Shown: positions 17,455 to 26,151 of the stretch, in pieces | How the letters are laid out: every line of letters begins with the position of its first letter | Numbering within the stretch: the first letter of the stretch is position 1 | NCBI GenBank assembly: GCA_018435605.1 | Contig: JAHDNF010000032.1 | Coordinates: 1 to 61,729 of the forward strand | Length of the DNA stretch: 61,729 bases | DNA from: a bacterium | GTDB taxonomy: Bacteria > Auribacterota > Auribacteria > Auribacterales > Auribacteraceae | Reading direction: 5' to 3' | Program-made: the position numbers and the translations under genes | Notes under the pieces: generated by a model | The model's database searches: none | Told to the model about the DNA's origin: nothing | The model's input: the letters and a program-made list of their open reading frames with translations, nothing else

Positions 17455-17988
17455 TTAGTTGATGCATACTTTTTTGATTTCATAAACAAACTCTGGCTTG
17501 TTGGCGTATTGCAAAGCCTTGTCCCATAGTGGGTTTGTGCGGTCGTTAAGATTATTTGCAAGAGCCATTATTTCCGGTGGTGCGTCCTCCCGGAAAAAGT
17601 CTTTATTGCTTCGATTTTTATCGTAGCTTATGCCTGTTATCTTGAATTTCCGTGACGCCATTTTCTTTGACTTCTGCTGTTCAATGTCCTTATGCGCGGT
17701 TTCCCATGTTATGGCTCGTATCGTTAAGTCATACCTGCGCTCGTCAAATTTCCCATCAGTGGTGTATTCAGATTTTGGGGGATACTGCGGTTGTATTTTT
17801 CGTTTATAAAGACCGCCAGACACGAATTTGAAATGTAAATTATCCGAGGACTTCTCATATCGTCGGCAGCCTAAAATATCTACCCAATGACCTTTTGCTT
17901 CAGCGAGATGCTTCTTCACAAAGAGAACTGCAAAAGCTTCATCTGTGTTGGCGTATTTGCGATATTTTTTGAGTAGCTTGTCGTCCAT
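17455..17988 (-). CDS. Hypothetical protein
   Basis: This 177-aa basic protein has mixed secondary structure and no recognised domain, signal or membrane segment. The C-terminal half (PPEIMALANNLNDRTNPLWDKALQ) is helical. No strong ribosome-binding site precedes the ATG. It lies between an IS remnant and IS copy 1. A palindromic stretch at 18039-18070 (TCCGCAT/ATGCGGA and TCTTCTAGAAGA) precedes it and may be regulatory. Confidence 0.55.
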   Translation of the reverse strand: MDDKLLKKYRKYANTDEAFAVLFVKKHLAEAKGHWVDILGCRRYEKSSDNLHFKFVSGGLYKRKIQPQYPPKSEYTTDGKFDERRYDLTIRAITWETAHKDIEQQKSKKMASRKFKITGISYDKNRSNKDFFREDAPPEIMALANNLNDRTNPLWDKALQYANKPEFVYEIKKVCIN

Positions 17989-18195
17989 AGTTCATGATGT
18001 CCTTAACATCCGCACATAGCGAACAATAATTAACTTGATCCGCATAAGATGCGGAATTCTTCTAGAAGATTACGGCAACCAGGGTGATTTTGTCAATTCC
18101 CGATTTCGCAAAATTACCTATCCCGGGCAAACATTACGTTCATGTTGATAATTGAAGTTTTGTTCTGGACAAAAAATAAAAGGCCAGCGATTGAT

Positions 18196-19278
18196 TCACT
18201 CCCTGTAATAATGTTTGATAACACCACCCAGTCGTGATTCGCATCTGATTTTACCTTCGGATTTACCGGTGTAATCGATCGGTTTGCTATCCAGCCCTGA
18301 GTGCGGACGGACGGTGTTGTAATAGTTGTACGTATACTCTTTTACGAGATACTCGAAATGCCGTTCTCCGAAGATGAAAAATTTGTCGAGCAGTTCGCGC
18401 TGTATTATCCCCACCCAACTTTCCGCGTATGGATTCAAGTTGGGTGACTTGTATGGTAGCTTCTTGACCAACGTGTTATGAATCTTGAATATATCATCGA
18501 ATTTGCCGGGAAACTTTTTGTCACCGTCACGAATCAAGATTTTCTTTGTATCATCCTCGAAAAATTCTTCCATATATTTTGCGCGGTTAACCATCCATAA
18601 TTCTGTGGGGTGATCAGTGATGCCAGCGATATGCACTTTGCGAGTTCGCATATTGATAAAAAATAGAACGAACATGAGTTTTTTGCCAAAGGGAGTCCAT
18701 ATTTCCCGCGAGAAAAAATCAACTGCCCAGAGTGTCTCGAATGTGCGCTTGAGGAACGCGTCCCATGAATCTTCGTACCTTCGTGGTGCGGGTTCGATAC
18801 CATGTTCACGTAACAACTCTTTGACGAAAGTTCTGCCTCGACTTATCTTCAGTTTATTAAGCTCTCCGAGAATACGTCCCAGTCCCCAATCGTAGTTTTC
18901 GCGAGCTATACGTAAAATGATATTGATCACTTCTTGAGGTGTTCGGCGTGGACGACCGAGTGTCTTGGTTTGCAATGTACCTTCTTTGTTCGCTATCACC
19001 CATCGGCAGAACGTGGAATAGTTGACTATCGATATAATACTTTTGATACTCCCGCCGATTCGCAGTCCGTAGCGGATCAATTTCTGTTTCTCTTGGAGTG
19101 TAGTCCTGACCTGTTTGCCGAGTTTAGATCGAAGAATCTCATTCTCTACTTTCATGTACTCGATTTGCCGGACAAGATGCGAGTGCACCATCATTCCAAG
19201 CATCGTCAAAAAGTAGTGAAAAAATTTGTTATCTGGTATATCCATAGGTGGTGTTTTTATTTGACTGAATGAGTCCAT
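18196..19278 (-). CDS. IS transposase with integrase core, copy 1
   Basis: This 360-aa single-frame transposase has an N-terminal helix-turn-helix part (residues about 60-150) and an rve/DDE core. The catalytic residues are visible as D in AVDFFSREIW, D in LIRDGDKKF and E in PNLNPYAESWVG. It is related to IS3/IS481-type enzymes but has no separate orfA. Two further intact copies are at 47127-48209 and 58452-59534, about 90% identical in protein by eye. The 3' end of the gene is almost the end of the element. Upstream, similarity between copies 1 and 2 continues to the 36-bp repeat. Confidence 0.9.
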   Translation of the reverse strand: MDSFSQIKTPPMDIPDNKFFHYFLTMLGMMVHSHLVRQIEYMKVENEILRSKLGKQVRTTLQEKQKLIRYGLRIGGSIKSIISIVNYSTFCRWVIANKEGTLQTKTLGRPRRTPQEVINIILRIARENYDWGLGRILGELNKLKISRGRTFVKELLREHGIEPAPRRYEDSWDAFLKRTFETLWAVDFFSREIWTPFGKKLMFVLFFINMRTRKVHIAGITDHPTELWMVNRAKYMEEFFEDDTKKILIRDGDKKFPGKFDDIFKIHNTLVKKLPYKSPNLNPYAESWVGIIQRELLDKFFIFGERHFEYLVKEYTYNYYNTVRPHSGLDSKPIDYTGKSEGKIRCESRLGGVIKHYYRE

Positions 19279-19389
19279 TATATATAAACCTTTGATTAAG
19301 TTATCGATAGCAAAAAAAGCTTATACTATCGGCGATCAGGTTTCATTTGTCCACTGTTTTCTGCATTGCATAAAGGCTATCGATTAGCC

Positions 19390-19425
19390 TCAAAAATCAG
19401 GTCGCAAAATTAGCGTACCCCTCTG
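19390..19425 (+). repeat. 36-bp dispersed repeat
   Basis: The unit starts TCAAAAATCAGGTCGC and ends GTACCCCTCTG. It recurs in the same orientation at 19997-20032, 48329-48364 (one change), 59992-60027 and 61162-61197, with a degenerate copy at 13391-13424. Here it lies 112 bp upstream of the transposase start, at the point where copies 1 and 2 of the IS stop matching. The rest of the 19279-19599 gap is IS upstream sequence and AT-rich spacer. Confidence 0.85.
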
Positions 19426-19599
19426 AAATCTAAGAGAAACATTAATTGCAATATTGCGGAAGTATGCGTATCTTTTGCGAGAGCTCATCATTATAAAAGT
19501 ATTGAAAGAGATTATTTTGTAATGTTATAATGAGATTGTTTATTTTTATTCTTCTGGAAACATGTAGTAGCCTTTGAACCGTAAAAATGAGTAGAAACG

Positions 19600-19983
19600 A
19601 TGAAGATTAAATCTCTTGCTTTACTTCTTTTGTTTGTTATTTTTGTGACAGGGTGCACGAATCAGGTCATGTCACAAAAAAGTTATAATAATAAGCTAAG
19701 ACAAATAAAATTAGGGATAGACAAACATACTTTTTATCAAGTTTTTCCATCTGCGATTCCTCGAGGTGCAAAAAGTTATTCTAATGGCATAGTTGAAGTA
19801 TTAGAAGCAAATGTTAAATCCTATAGTTTTTTTCCTAGTGGAAATCCCCATCGAGATGAATTGACTGGCATTGAAACAAGTTCCATCTGGTTCTATTTTC
19901 TGAATGATGCTCTAATCCAATATGGAAAACCGAATGATTGGCCTCAAGAACCGGATGCAATCATTGAAATTAGAGATAGATAA
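19600..19983 (+). CDS. Small lipoprotein
   Basis: This 127-aa protein starts with a typical lipoprotein signal: a basic start, a hydrophobic core and the lipobox VTGC with Cys at residue 19. The mature part is unrecognised and mixed alpha/beta. The gene is alone and is bracketed by two 36-bp direct repeats (19390-19425 and 19997-20032), like a single-gene cassette. The outer-membrane location is likely; the function is unknown. Confidence 0.7.
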   Translation: MKIKSLALLLLFVIFVTGCTNQVMSQKSYNNKLRQIKLGIDKHTFYQVFPSAIPRGAKSYSNGIVEVLEANVKSYSFFPSGNPHRDELTGIETSSIWFYFLNDALIQYGKPNDWPQEPDAIIEIRDR

Positions 19984-19996
19984 ATACATTAGCTCA

Positions 19997-20415
19997 TCAA
20001 AAATCAGGTCGCAAAATTAGCGTACCCCTCTGAAACACGATCAGTATATAGTTGATCGTCGACGGGTAACCCTTCGACACCAATCCAGACGGAACACGGC
20101 TTAAAAATCGGTCGAAACTTCGACAAAAAATCTGCATAAAATCACAAGAAAAAATCCTATCGATGATCCAGTACAAAAAATGGTTCGAGTAATGACGGCC
20201 CGGTAGTAAAAATTTTGGTCGCAAAAAAATCGGTGTTTTTTGATGATTTTGGGATGATTTGTCGTTACGCGGAAAGGATGGTGTGATAGAACCTGTTGTT
20301 TTTATTATTATCTATAATTGAGTTAGTTATATCGATTTCATTGTGATAATTTCGTGATATTTTCACGCCATGTTTCATGCAAAAAGTGGTTCGCTCAGAC
20401 GTCGACCCGGGGAGG
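19997..20415 (+). repeat. 420-bp dispersed repeat, copy 1
   Basis: This non-coding block begins with a 36-bp repeat and ends with GTGGTTCGCTCAGACG and CGACCCGGGGAGG (20386-20415). The same block, about 80-85% identical by eye, is at 48329-48748. It contains a second GGTCGCAAAA motif (about 20218) and TTTTTTGATGATTTTGGGATG. The last 30 bp recur alone at 61458-61487. It stops directly before the tail-tube gene, whose ribosome-binding site is its GGGGAGG end. Confidence 0.85.
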
Positions 20416-20426
20416 AGAAAAGGACA

Positions 20427-21566
20427 ATGTTACGACGAAAACGACAACTTGCCGCAAAGATAGAATCGGTCGAAGGAGTGGCGGAAACGTTGGCGGCGCA
20501 GGACGCTAAACTGCTGATCGTCGACCCGAAATTCAACCCTGATTTCAAACTGTTTGAACGCAATCCGGTACGGGCAAACCTGAGCAAAATGGGTAAACTT
20601 ACCGGCACACGGTCAGCGGGAATCACATTTCAGCTTGAACTTCGAGGGTCTGGTACTGCAACAGTCGCGCCCGAATGGTCGAAACTGATAGAGGCATGTG
20701 GATTTACGAAAAATGTTTTGAGGAAACTGACTGTCGGAACCATCACCGGCGGGGCTTTTTTGCATGGCGAAACGATTACGCAATCGACTACCGGCGCGTC
20801 AGGCCGTGTTGTGATTGATACGGCTACGGGTACGACAAGTTTGTATTTTGTCGATCTCGATACAGGTACGTGGGACGACGAGAACGGTATCACAGGGCAG
20901 ACGTCCGGAGCATCTGCCACTCCGTCGTCGGTAGAAAATGCCGGAATCGAATGGAAACCGTTGTCGGATGACCCTGCTACGGTAACCATGGGATTGTTCA
21001 CCGACGGGCTTAAACGGAGCGTCAAAGGTGCGCGCGGTAAAGTCAAATTTTCTCTAAAATCCGGCGAACCGGCAATGATGGATTTCGAGTTTCAGGGGGT
21101 ATTCGCCGATGTTGCCAACGCAGATATGTTGAGCGGGGTATTGCACGAAACCAGCCTACCGCCGGTATTCCTTGACGCGAAACTGACTGTCGACGACTAC
21201 GCGGCCATAGTTTCGGCAATCGAACTGAATTGCGACAATACATTGTCACCCCGTGAAAGTGTCAACGATGCAAACGGTATTCTGTCGTACCGTATCACCG
21301 AACGGAATTTTACCGGCTCAATCGACCCTGAGATGGTTTTAACCGATACGATCGACTTTTTTGATCTGTTCGCCAACAATAGCGCGCGCACGCTTGATTT
21401 TACGGTCGGTTCGCAATCCGGCAACAAATTTCGGTTCTATATCCCGAAACTGGTTATCAGCGACCTTGCCGACGAAGAACGCGACGGTATCGACGTTGCA
21501 GGGCTTGAGTTTGATCTGATTGCAAACGGTCAGGGTGACGACGAATTGACAATACTTCAACTGTAA
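20427..21566 (+). CDS. Phage tail tube protein (long-tail type)
   Basis: This 379-aa protein has the features of siphovirus major tail proteins: an N-terminal IESVEGVAET segment, beta-rich domains with GITFQLELRGSGT, and a C-terminal ISDLADEERDGIDVAGLEFDL strand pair. It directly precedes the G/GT chaperone and tape measure genes, as in lambda. The ATG at 20427 is preferred over an upstream ATG because GGAGGAGAAAAGG lies just before it. A Ser/Thr/Gly-rich insert around residues 105-170 may be an extra surface domain. It would form the stacked rings of the tail tube. Confidence 0.8.
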   Translation: MLRRKRQLAAKIESVEGVAETLAAQDAKLLIVDPKFNPDFKLFERNPVRANLSKMGKLTGTRSAGITFQLELRGSGTATVAPEWSKLIEACGFTKNVLRKLTVGTITGGAFLHGETITQSTTGASGRVVIDTATGTTSLYFVDLDTGTWDDENGITGQTSGASATPSSVENAGIEWKPLSDDPATVTMGLFTDGLKRSVKGARGKVKFSLKSGEPAMMDFEFQGVFADVANADMLSGVLHETSLPPVFLDAKLTVDDYAAIVSAIELNCDNTLSPRESVNDANGILSYRITERNFTGSIDPEMVLTDTIDFFDLFANNSARTLDFTVGSQSGNKFRFYIPKLVISDLADEERDGIDVAGLEFDLIANGQGDDELTILQL

Positions 21567-21578
21567 CAGGAGCATGAA

Positions 21579-21953
21579 ATGATCACAGTAAGCACTAAAA
21601 AAATTCACGAATACGTTTTGAAAGATGACAGGCAGTTACCAGAAACCGACCAACCGGTTTTTCATATCCGTACACTTACAGCCAGCAAATTTTCAAAGGT
21701 TATCGCTCTGTTTGAAAAACTGCAGGCGGATAAATCCGGCGGACTTGAGAAGGTCAACGCCACAGTATCGGAGATTCTGCGGGTATCGCTGAAAAGATGG
21801 GATAATCTGCGCGACGACGACGGCCAGCCTGTGGAATTCAAATATGATGAGGTTGAAAAAATCCTCGATTGCTTGAGTTTACCGGAAATATATGAGCTGA
21901 TCGAGCAGGTTCTGAACGTCAACGGGTTATCGGAACCGCAAGCAAAAAACTGA
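21579..21953 (+). CDS. Tail assembly chaperone, G-like
   Basis: This 124-aa protein lies between the tube and the tape measure, the fixed place of lambda gpG. It is acidic and helical, with no membrane segment. AGGAG precedes the ATG. Its last codons run through A AAA AAC (21944-21950), a canonical -1 slippery heptamer, directly before the TGA stop. It would coat the tape measure protein during tail assembly. Confidence 0.8.
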   Translation: MITVSTKKIHEYVLKDDRQLPETDQPVFHIRTLTASKFSKVIALFEKLQADKSGGLEKVNATVSEILRVSLKRWDNLRDDDGQPVEFKYDEVEKILDCLSLPEIYELIEQVLNVNGLSEPQAKN

Positions 21954-22354
21954 TCATTGCCGCAGGGTTTATTAGCGGCGAACTGAGTTTCGATTGTAAA
22001 TCCTGCGGCAGGAACGAAATTTTAAAGAAAGTATATGGGTGTGAAAATGATTCGGAGAATCCAGTCATTTCAATCGACTGTGTGCGGTGCGCCGGTCAGG
22101 ACGATCATTGTGAAAGTTGTAGTGGTACTGGCACAGTTGACGTGTATAGGTGTCCTGTTATCTTTCTTCGAGAACTCGGCGGTTTTCTAAGATATTACCG
22201 GTTCTACAAAAAAGGGTTTTTACCGGAATCGGGCGGTATAATAGACCAATCCAACATTTTCATTGAAGCATGTTCGTTTCTCGATATCGAAGTGGCAAAA
22301 CTTGAAGCGGAACAGGTGCGGAAGTTAAAGTCAGATGGCAAAAAAAGAACTTGA
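21579..22354 (+). CDS. Frameshifted tail chaperone GT (-1 at 21944-21950)
   Basis: The -1 frame is open without a stop from the heptamer to 22354, giving a fusion of about 258 aa. The T part carries three CxxC pairs (CKSC, CVRC, CESC), so it probably binds zinc. It ends in a helix (EVAKLEAEQVRKLK) and overlaps the tape measure gene by 20 bp. In tailed phages the GT product links the chaperone to the tail tube protein. The arrangement is visible directly; actual frameshifting is inferred from the heptamer and gene order. Confidence 0.8.
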
Positions 22355-24158
22355 GATCATAGCACGCTTAAACGATCTGGTTAGCGGTAAACTTACAGCG
22401 ATTAAACGCGGGTTTGCTGTCATGGCACGATCGGCTACTACCGCGTTGCGCGGGTTGAATAAAATGGTATTCAACCTGAAAACCGCTCTTGCCGGATTAG
22501 GTATCACTCTTGGAGCAAAAGCGTTTATCCGCGCGGCGGCGGATATAGAAAAATATCGGGTTCAGTTATCCGCTATTTACGGTGACGCGAAACAAGCGGA
22601 ATCCACATTGCGAATGATACGTGATTTTGCCGCTGAGTCGCCGCTAGAGACTAAAGACGTTATAGAATCGTTCAAGATGCTTGAAGCGGTCGGTATAGAA
22701 AGCACGGAGACCGTTATCAAGAAACTGGGCAACGTTGCTTTGATTTTTGATAAACAATTGAAAGACGTTTCTCAAGGGTTCATATCGCTTAACGCTAGGA
22801 CACTTAGAGAAATGGGTGTAGTTATCGACCAAATGGGTTCAACAGTTACCATATCGGCTGGTAAAGGCGCGAAACGAATGGTTGTTGAGTTTGAAAAAGC
22901 CGGTAAAAACGTAGAACAGATTAACAACGAGATTCGTCAATCTTTATTGGATATTTGGGATAAACAGTTTCCCGATGCTATGAAAATTGCCGGCAACACG
23001 TTTGACGCGCAGATGGCGGTACTTAAATCACGTATATTTGAGGTGATGGCGGATATCGGCGAACGATACATGCCGAAAATCAAAGAATGGATCACAAGTT
23101 TATCGAATTTCCTCACGTCGCATCATAACCAGATAGTTGCGTTTTTCATGGCGTTACCGGAAATATGGGATGCGGTACTCGAACGCCTTAAATCTAAGAT
23201 AGAATCCGTTAAAGATAACTTAAAAAAGAAATTCAATCCGTTTGAATGGGTAAAAGATATATTCACCAATTTGACGCCGACGTATCTGTCCGGATTGATC
23301 AACCAGCTGGAAAAAGAACTAGACGGCGGTTGGGAGATGTCGTATCGCATCCGGTCAAAAGAAGAAGTACCGTTAAGCCAGATAATCGCGGATATTATCG
23401 AACGGCAAGTACAACTTATGGAAGATAAAAACGAACGGTTGCGCGAGAGTGTAGGACTTGTTCAATCCGAACAGAAAGCAGTCGAAGGAACCGTTCAGAA
23501 AATGTCCGGGTTACAGAAATTTGTCAATGGGTTCACAGACAGCAAGAACGGCATATCGTCGATTATCGAACGGTTCAAAGACCTTGAGGAACAAGGTAAA
23601 CTTGCGGCTCATAATCTTGCCTACGGGTTGAAAGATTCGCTCAGCCAGACATTTCGGGATATTATACGCGGTACTAAATCAGTTGCCGATGCGTTTGCCG
23701 ATATGGGTAACCGTATCATCGACGTGTTTGCCAACATCGCCGCAGAGATAGCGGCTCAGCAGAGTATCGGGTTTCTGTTCGGCAATATGGAAAACTGGAT
23801 TCCTAAACCTCAGGGTACAGGGTTATTCGGCAAACTGTTCGGCAAAGCGAACGGCGGTATTTTGCCCGGACATTTCAACCCGATTCCCGCGTTTGCCAAT
23901 GGAACAGTCGCCACTCGACCGACACTCGGCTGGATCGGCGAAGGGCGATACAACGAGGCTGTGGTTCCCCTGCCCGACGGTAAAAGTATCCCTGTTGAGA
24001 TGCACGGCAATTCAGGCGGTATAACGATTCATTTGACGCAGGTGATTTCGGCGTGGGACGCATCGGACGTTCTGCGCAACATCAAAACCATATCAAACGC
24101 AATGGTTAACGAGATTACTTCAAACCGGCAGTTGCGGAGTGCGATAAAAAATGTCTGA
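22335..24158 (+). CDS. Tail tape measure protein
   Basis: This 607-aa protein has a tape measure N terminus (residues about 1-250: coiled-coil start, hydrophobic AGLGITLGAKAFIRAAADIEKY, FAAESPLETKDVIESFKML). A helical middle follows, then a C-terminal part with GGILPGHFNPIPAFANGTVATRPTLGWIGEGRYNEAVVPL typical of tape measure ends. It sets tail length and helps DNA entry in phages. At 607 residues the tail would be short compared with lambda (853 aa). Confidence 0.88.
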   Translation: MAKKELEIIARLNDLVSGKLTAIKRGFAVMARSATTALRGLNKMVFNLKTALAGLGITLGAKAFIRAAADIEKYRVQLSAIYGDAKQAESTLRMIRDFAAESPLETKDVIESFKMLEAVGIESTETVIKKLGNVALIFDKQLKDVSQGFISLNARTLREMGVVIDQMGSTVTISAGKGAKRMVVEFEKAGKNVEQINNEIRQSLLDIWDKQFPDAMKIAGNTFDAQMAVLKSRIFEVMADIGERYMPKIKEWITSLSNFLTSHHNQIVAFFMALPEIWDAVLERLKSKIESVKDNLKKKFNPFEWVKDIFTNLTPTYLSGLINQLEKELDGGWEMSYRIRSKEEVPLSQIIADIIERQVQLMEDKNERLRESVGLVQSEQKAVEGTVQKMSGLQKFVNGFTDSKNGISSIIERFKDLEEQGKLAAHNLAYGLKDSLSQTFRDIIRGTKSVADAFADMGNRIIDVFANIAAEIAAQQSIGFLFGNMENWIPKPQGTGLFGKLFGKANGGILPGHFNPIPAFANGTVATRPTLGWIGEGRYNEAVVPLPDGKSIPVEMHGNSGGITIHLTQVISAWDASDVLRNIKTISNAMVNEITSNRQLRSAIKNV

Positions 24159-24489
24159 GTTCAGCTGGGTTCCTTCTTATGTGTTTACCGAAACGCCGGA
24201 ATTCAAGACGCTGGTTTCAAAGTACGAGAATGGATCGGAACAACGCCGAGCGGTTCGGAGCGCGCCGATCAGGTCATGGCAGTTGCTGTTTAGCAACGTA
24301 CCGAAATCGGTGTATGAGGCAATCAACTCGTTTTTCCTGAGTAAACTGGGACAACTCGAATCGTTCACATGGACGAACCCGAACGACAACATCGAGTACA
24401 CCGTCCGGTTCGGTGACGACAAAATCAATTTCGAGCGGAACGCATTTAATGTTTATTCGTTTTCTTTTCAATTACTAGAAGTTTTATGA
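24151..24489 (+). CDS. Minor tail protein, lambda M-like
   Basis: This 112-aa beta-rich protein overlaps the tape measure stop. The C-terminal part (FTWTNPNDNIEYTVRFGDDKINFERNAFNVYSFSFQLLEV) and position after the tape measure fit the gpM/distal tail family. In lambda this protein caps the tape measure C terminus at the tail tip. Its 3' end overlaps the convergent NERD gene by 22 bp, which suggests that gene was inserted right at its stop. Confidence 0.7.
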   Translation: MSEFSWVPSYVFTETPEFKTLVSKYENGSEQRRAVRSAPIRSWQLLFSNVPKSVYEAINSFFLSKLGQLESFTWTNPNDNIEYTVRFGDDKINFERNAFNVYSFSFQLLEVL

Positions 24490-25100
24490 TGCTGTTTCAA
24501 ATGTTTAACGTGTTGGCGAGCTGTTTCCCAATTGTTATCCAGTTTATTATCAAGGATTATCTGATGTATGCGCTTTTTTTCTTCTTTGGTGAAAACCGTG
24601 ATTTGTTGATTTATAATATATGAAATATATTGGTCTAATTTAAGCACATTATCAGGCATAGATGTTTTAAATTTAGTTTTTCCCACAAAAACAACAACTG
24701 ATTTGATTAAATCATGATTCACACCAGTTAAGTCAGCCAGTGCTTTTGTATGCTTATAATTCTGCCATAGAGGGTTGTAAAATTTGTATGCGCAATTTTT
24801 ATTAAGTTTTTGTGTCCAAAGTTTTTTATCAGGGCTACCAAAAATCCATCCGCTTATGTTTTTTGTCTCTATAACGAACATTCCGTATTCAGAAATTATA
24901 ATATGATCAATTTGGGTAGTTCCGTAACTTGAAGGAATAAAGACATCTTCTATAGTAATATATTTATTACGATTCGTCAGTTTTATCAGTTTGTTTGAAA
25001 TATTTATAATAAGCTCACCTACAACTCCTTTATATCTTGCAGAGTTTATGGTGTTGTGCAGGTCATACAAAACATCAAGATAAGATATCAAAGTTTCCAT
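24468..25100 (-). CDS. NERD-domain protein inserted in the tail operon
   Basis: This protein of about 210 aa has a full NERD domain: GVVGELI, TTQIDHIIISEYGMFVIETKN and GWIFG. The start is placed at 25100 because AAGGGAG precedes that ATG on the minus strand. It lies antisense between the M-like and L-like tail genes, which normally adjoin, so it is a moron. It resembles the NERD protein at 16670-17299, but that one has an N-terminal membrane helix. A defensive or DNA-processing role is inferred from the family. Confidence 0.85.
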   Translation of the reverse strand: METLISYLDVLYDLHNTINSARYKGVVGELIINISNKLIKLTNRNKYITIEDVFIPSSYGTTQIDHIIISEYGMFVIETKNISGWIFGSPDKKLWTQKLNKNCAYKFYNPLWQNYKHTKALADLTGVNHDLIKSVVVFVGKTKFKTSMPDNVLKLDQYISYIINQQITVFTKEEKKRIHQIILDNKLDNNWETARQHVKHLKQHHKTSSN

Positions 25101-25240
25101 CAATACTCCCTTTTTATTACTAATCGGCATGTTTTGAGAAATCTTGCTAATAATTAGTACCAAGCGGGTTGCTTTTTATCCTGCATATGGGATGATTGAA
25201 TTTGAGAATAAATCAAATGAATAGCTTAAATGGTGTTGTG

Positions 25241-25747
25241 ATGCGTAATGTAGCGAGCGATTTTATCGCTAAGAAAAACAAGCAGGCGAACAAACCGATT
25301 TTCCTGTACATCATTTTTGATATCGATAATCAGGGCACGAACAAATATTTCTGTGCGTATGATACGAATATCGTTTTTGACGGGCAGGAATACGAAAGGT
25401 TTCCAATCAGCCACGAACCGATTACCGAGAACACGCAGGGTCATATCGATCATGTGAACGTCACGTTATCGAATGTTTCGCGCCTGATACGCTATTACCT
25501 CGGATTGTACGACGGGTTGCGCGAGAGAAAGGTCGTTATCCGGCAAGTATTCGCCGATTTGCTCGACAACCCGAACGCAAAGATCGACGACACATATTTT
25601 GTCAGTCAGGTAACGTGCAACCAGCAGGACGTCACGCTCACATTGACCAGTAAACTCGACGTGCTGAGCGTCAATTTACCCGGGCGGACGTACACACGCA
25701 CGGAGTTCCCCGGTATACCTTATCAGAGGACAATCGCCGCATGGTAA
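25241..25747 (+). CDS. Minor tail protein, lambda L-like
   Basis: This protein of about 168 aa is beta-rich (IFLYIIFDID, VTLSNVSRLIRYYLGLYDGLRERKVVIRQVF) and resembles tail-tip proteins found just before the NlpC/P60 gene in lambda-type tails. The start is uncertain: the ATG at 25241 suits family length, while a frame open from 25196 offers a TTG and another ATG, all with weak ribosome-binding sites. It overlaps the next gene by 7 bp. Confidence 0.7.
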   Translation: MRNVASDFIAKKNKQANKPIFLYIIFDIDNQGTNKYFCAYDTNIVFDGQEYERFPISHEPITENTQGHIDHVNVTLSNVSRLIRYYLGLYDGLRERKVVIRQVFADLLDNPNAKIDDTYFVSQVTCNQQDVTLTLTSKLDVLSVNLPGRTYTRTEFPGIPYQRTIAAW

Positions 25748-26151
25748 CCGAACAGGATATGATCAGCAAATATCTCGGCGTTCCTTTCAAACATCAGGGA
25801 CGTAGTCTTGAGGGGCTAGACTGTTACGGGTTACTGATTCTCGTTTATCGGGATTTGGGGATTGATCTGTTCGATCTGGAACGCTACGAGCAGGACTGGT
25901 CACAGAACGGGGCAGATCATTTCATCGATAATTATCATCTGCAATGGGAACCGGTCGACAAATCACGATCATTCGATGTGGTACTTTTCAAAGATTGCAA
26001 AGGGCTGGTCAATCATGCGGGTATTGTGTTGTCAAAAGGCAGGTTCATACACAGTTGTTTTAATGCCGGAACGGTGATAAACCGGTTGAGCGACCGGCAA
26101 TGGAACAGGCAGATTCACGGGTTTTACAGGTACAAATATGATCACAATTAA
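25741..26151 (+). CDS. Tail-tip NlpC/P60 peptidase, lambda K-like
   Basis: This 136-aa protein has the papain-like NlpC/P60 core: LDCYGLL with the catalytic Cys (around residue 28) and NHAGIVL with the catalytic His (around residue 93). Only the peptidase domain is present, without the JAMM domain of lambda K. It would cut host peptidoglycan stem peptides at the tail tip. It lies between the L-like and J-like genes and overlaps both neighbours. Confidence 0.85.
   Translation: MVTEQDMISKYLGVPFKHQGRSLEGLDCYGLLILVYRDLGIDLFDLERYEQDWSQNGADHFIDNYHLQWEPVDKSRSFDVVLFKDCKGLVNHAGIVLSKGRFIHSCFNAGTVINRLSDRQWNRQIHGFYRYKYDHN

Noticed and set aside
18039-18070. Palindromes TCCGCAT/ATGCGGA and TCTTCTAGAAGA as a terminator
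   Set aside because: No T run follows on either strand and no gene ends next to them; they were left as possible regulatory palindromes only.
18196-19425. Terminal inverted repeats for the IS
   Set aside because: The 36-bp unit at the upstream side has no inverted match at the transposase 3' end in any of the three copies, so element ends could not be defined.
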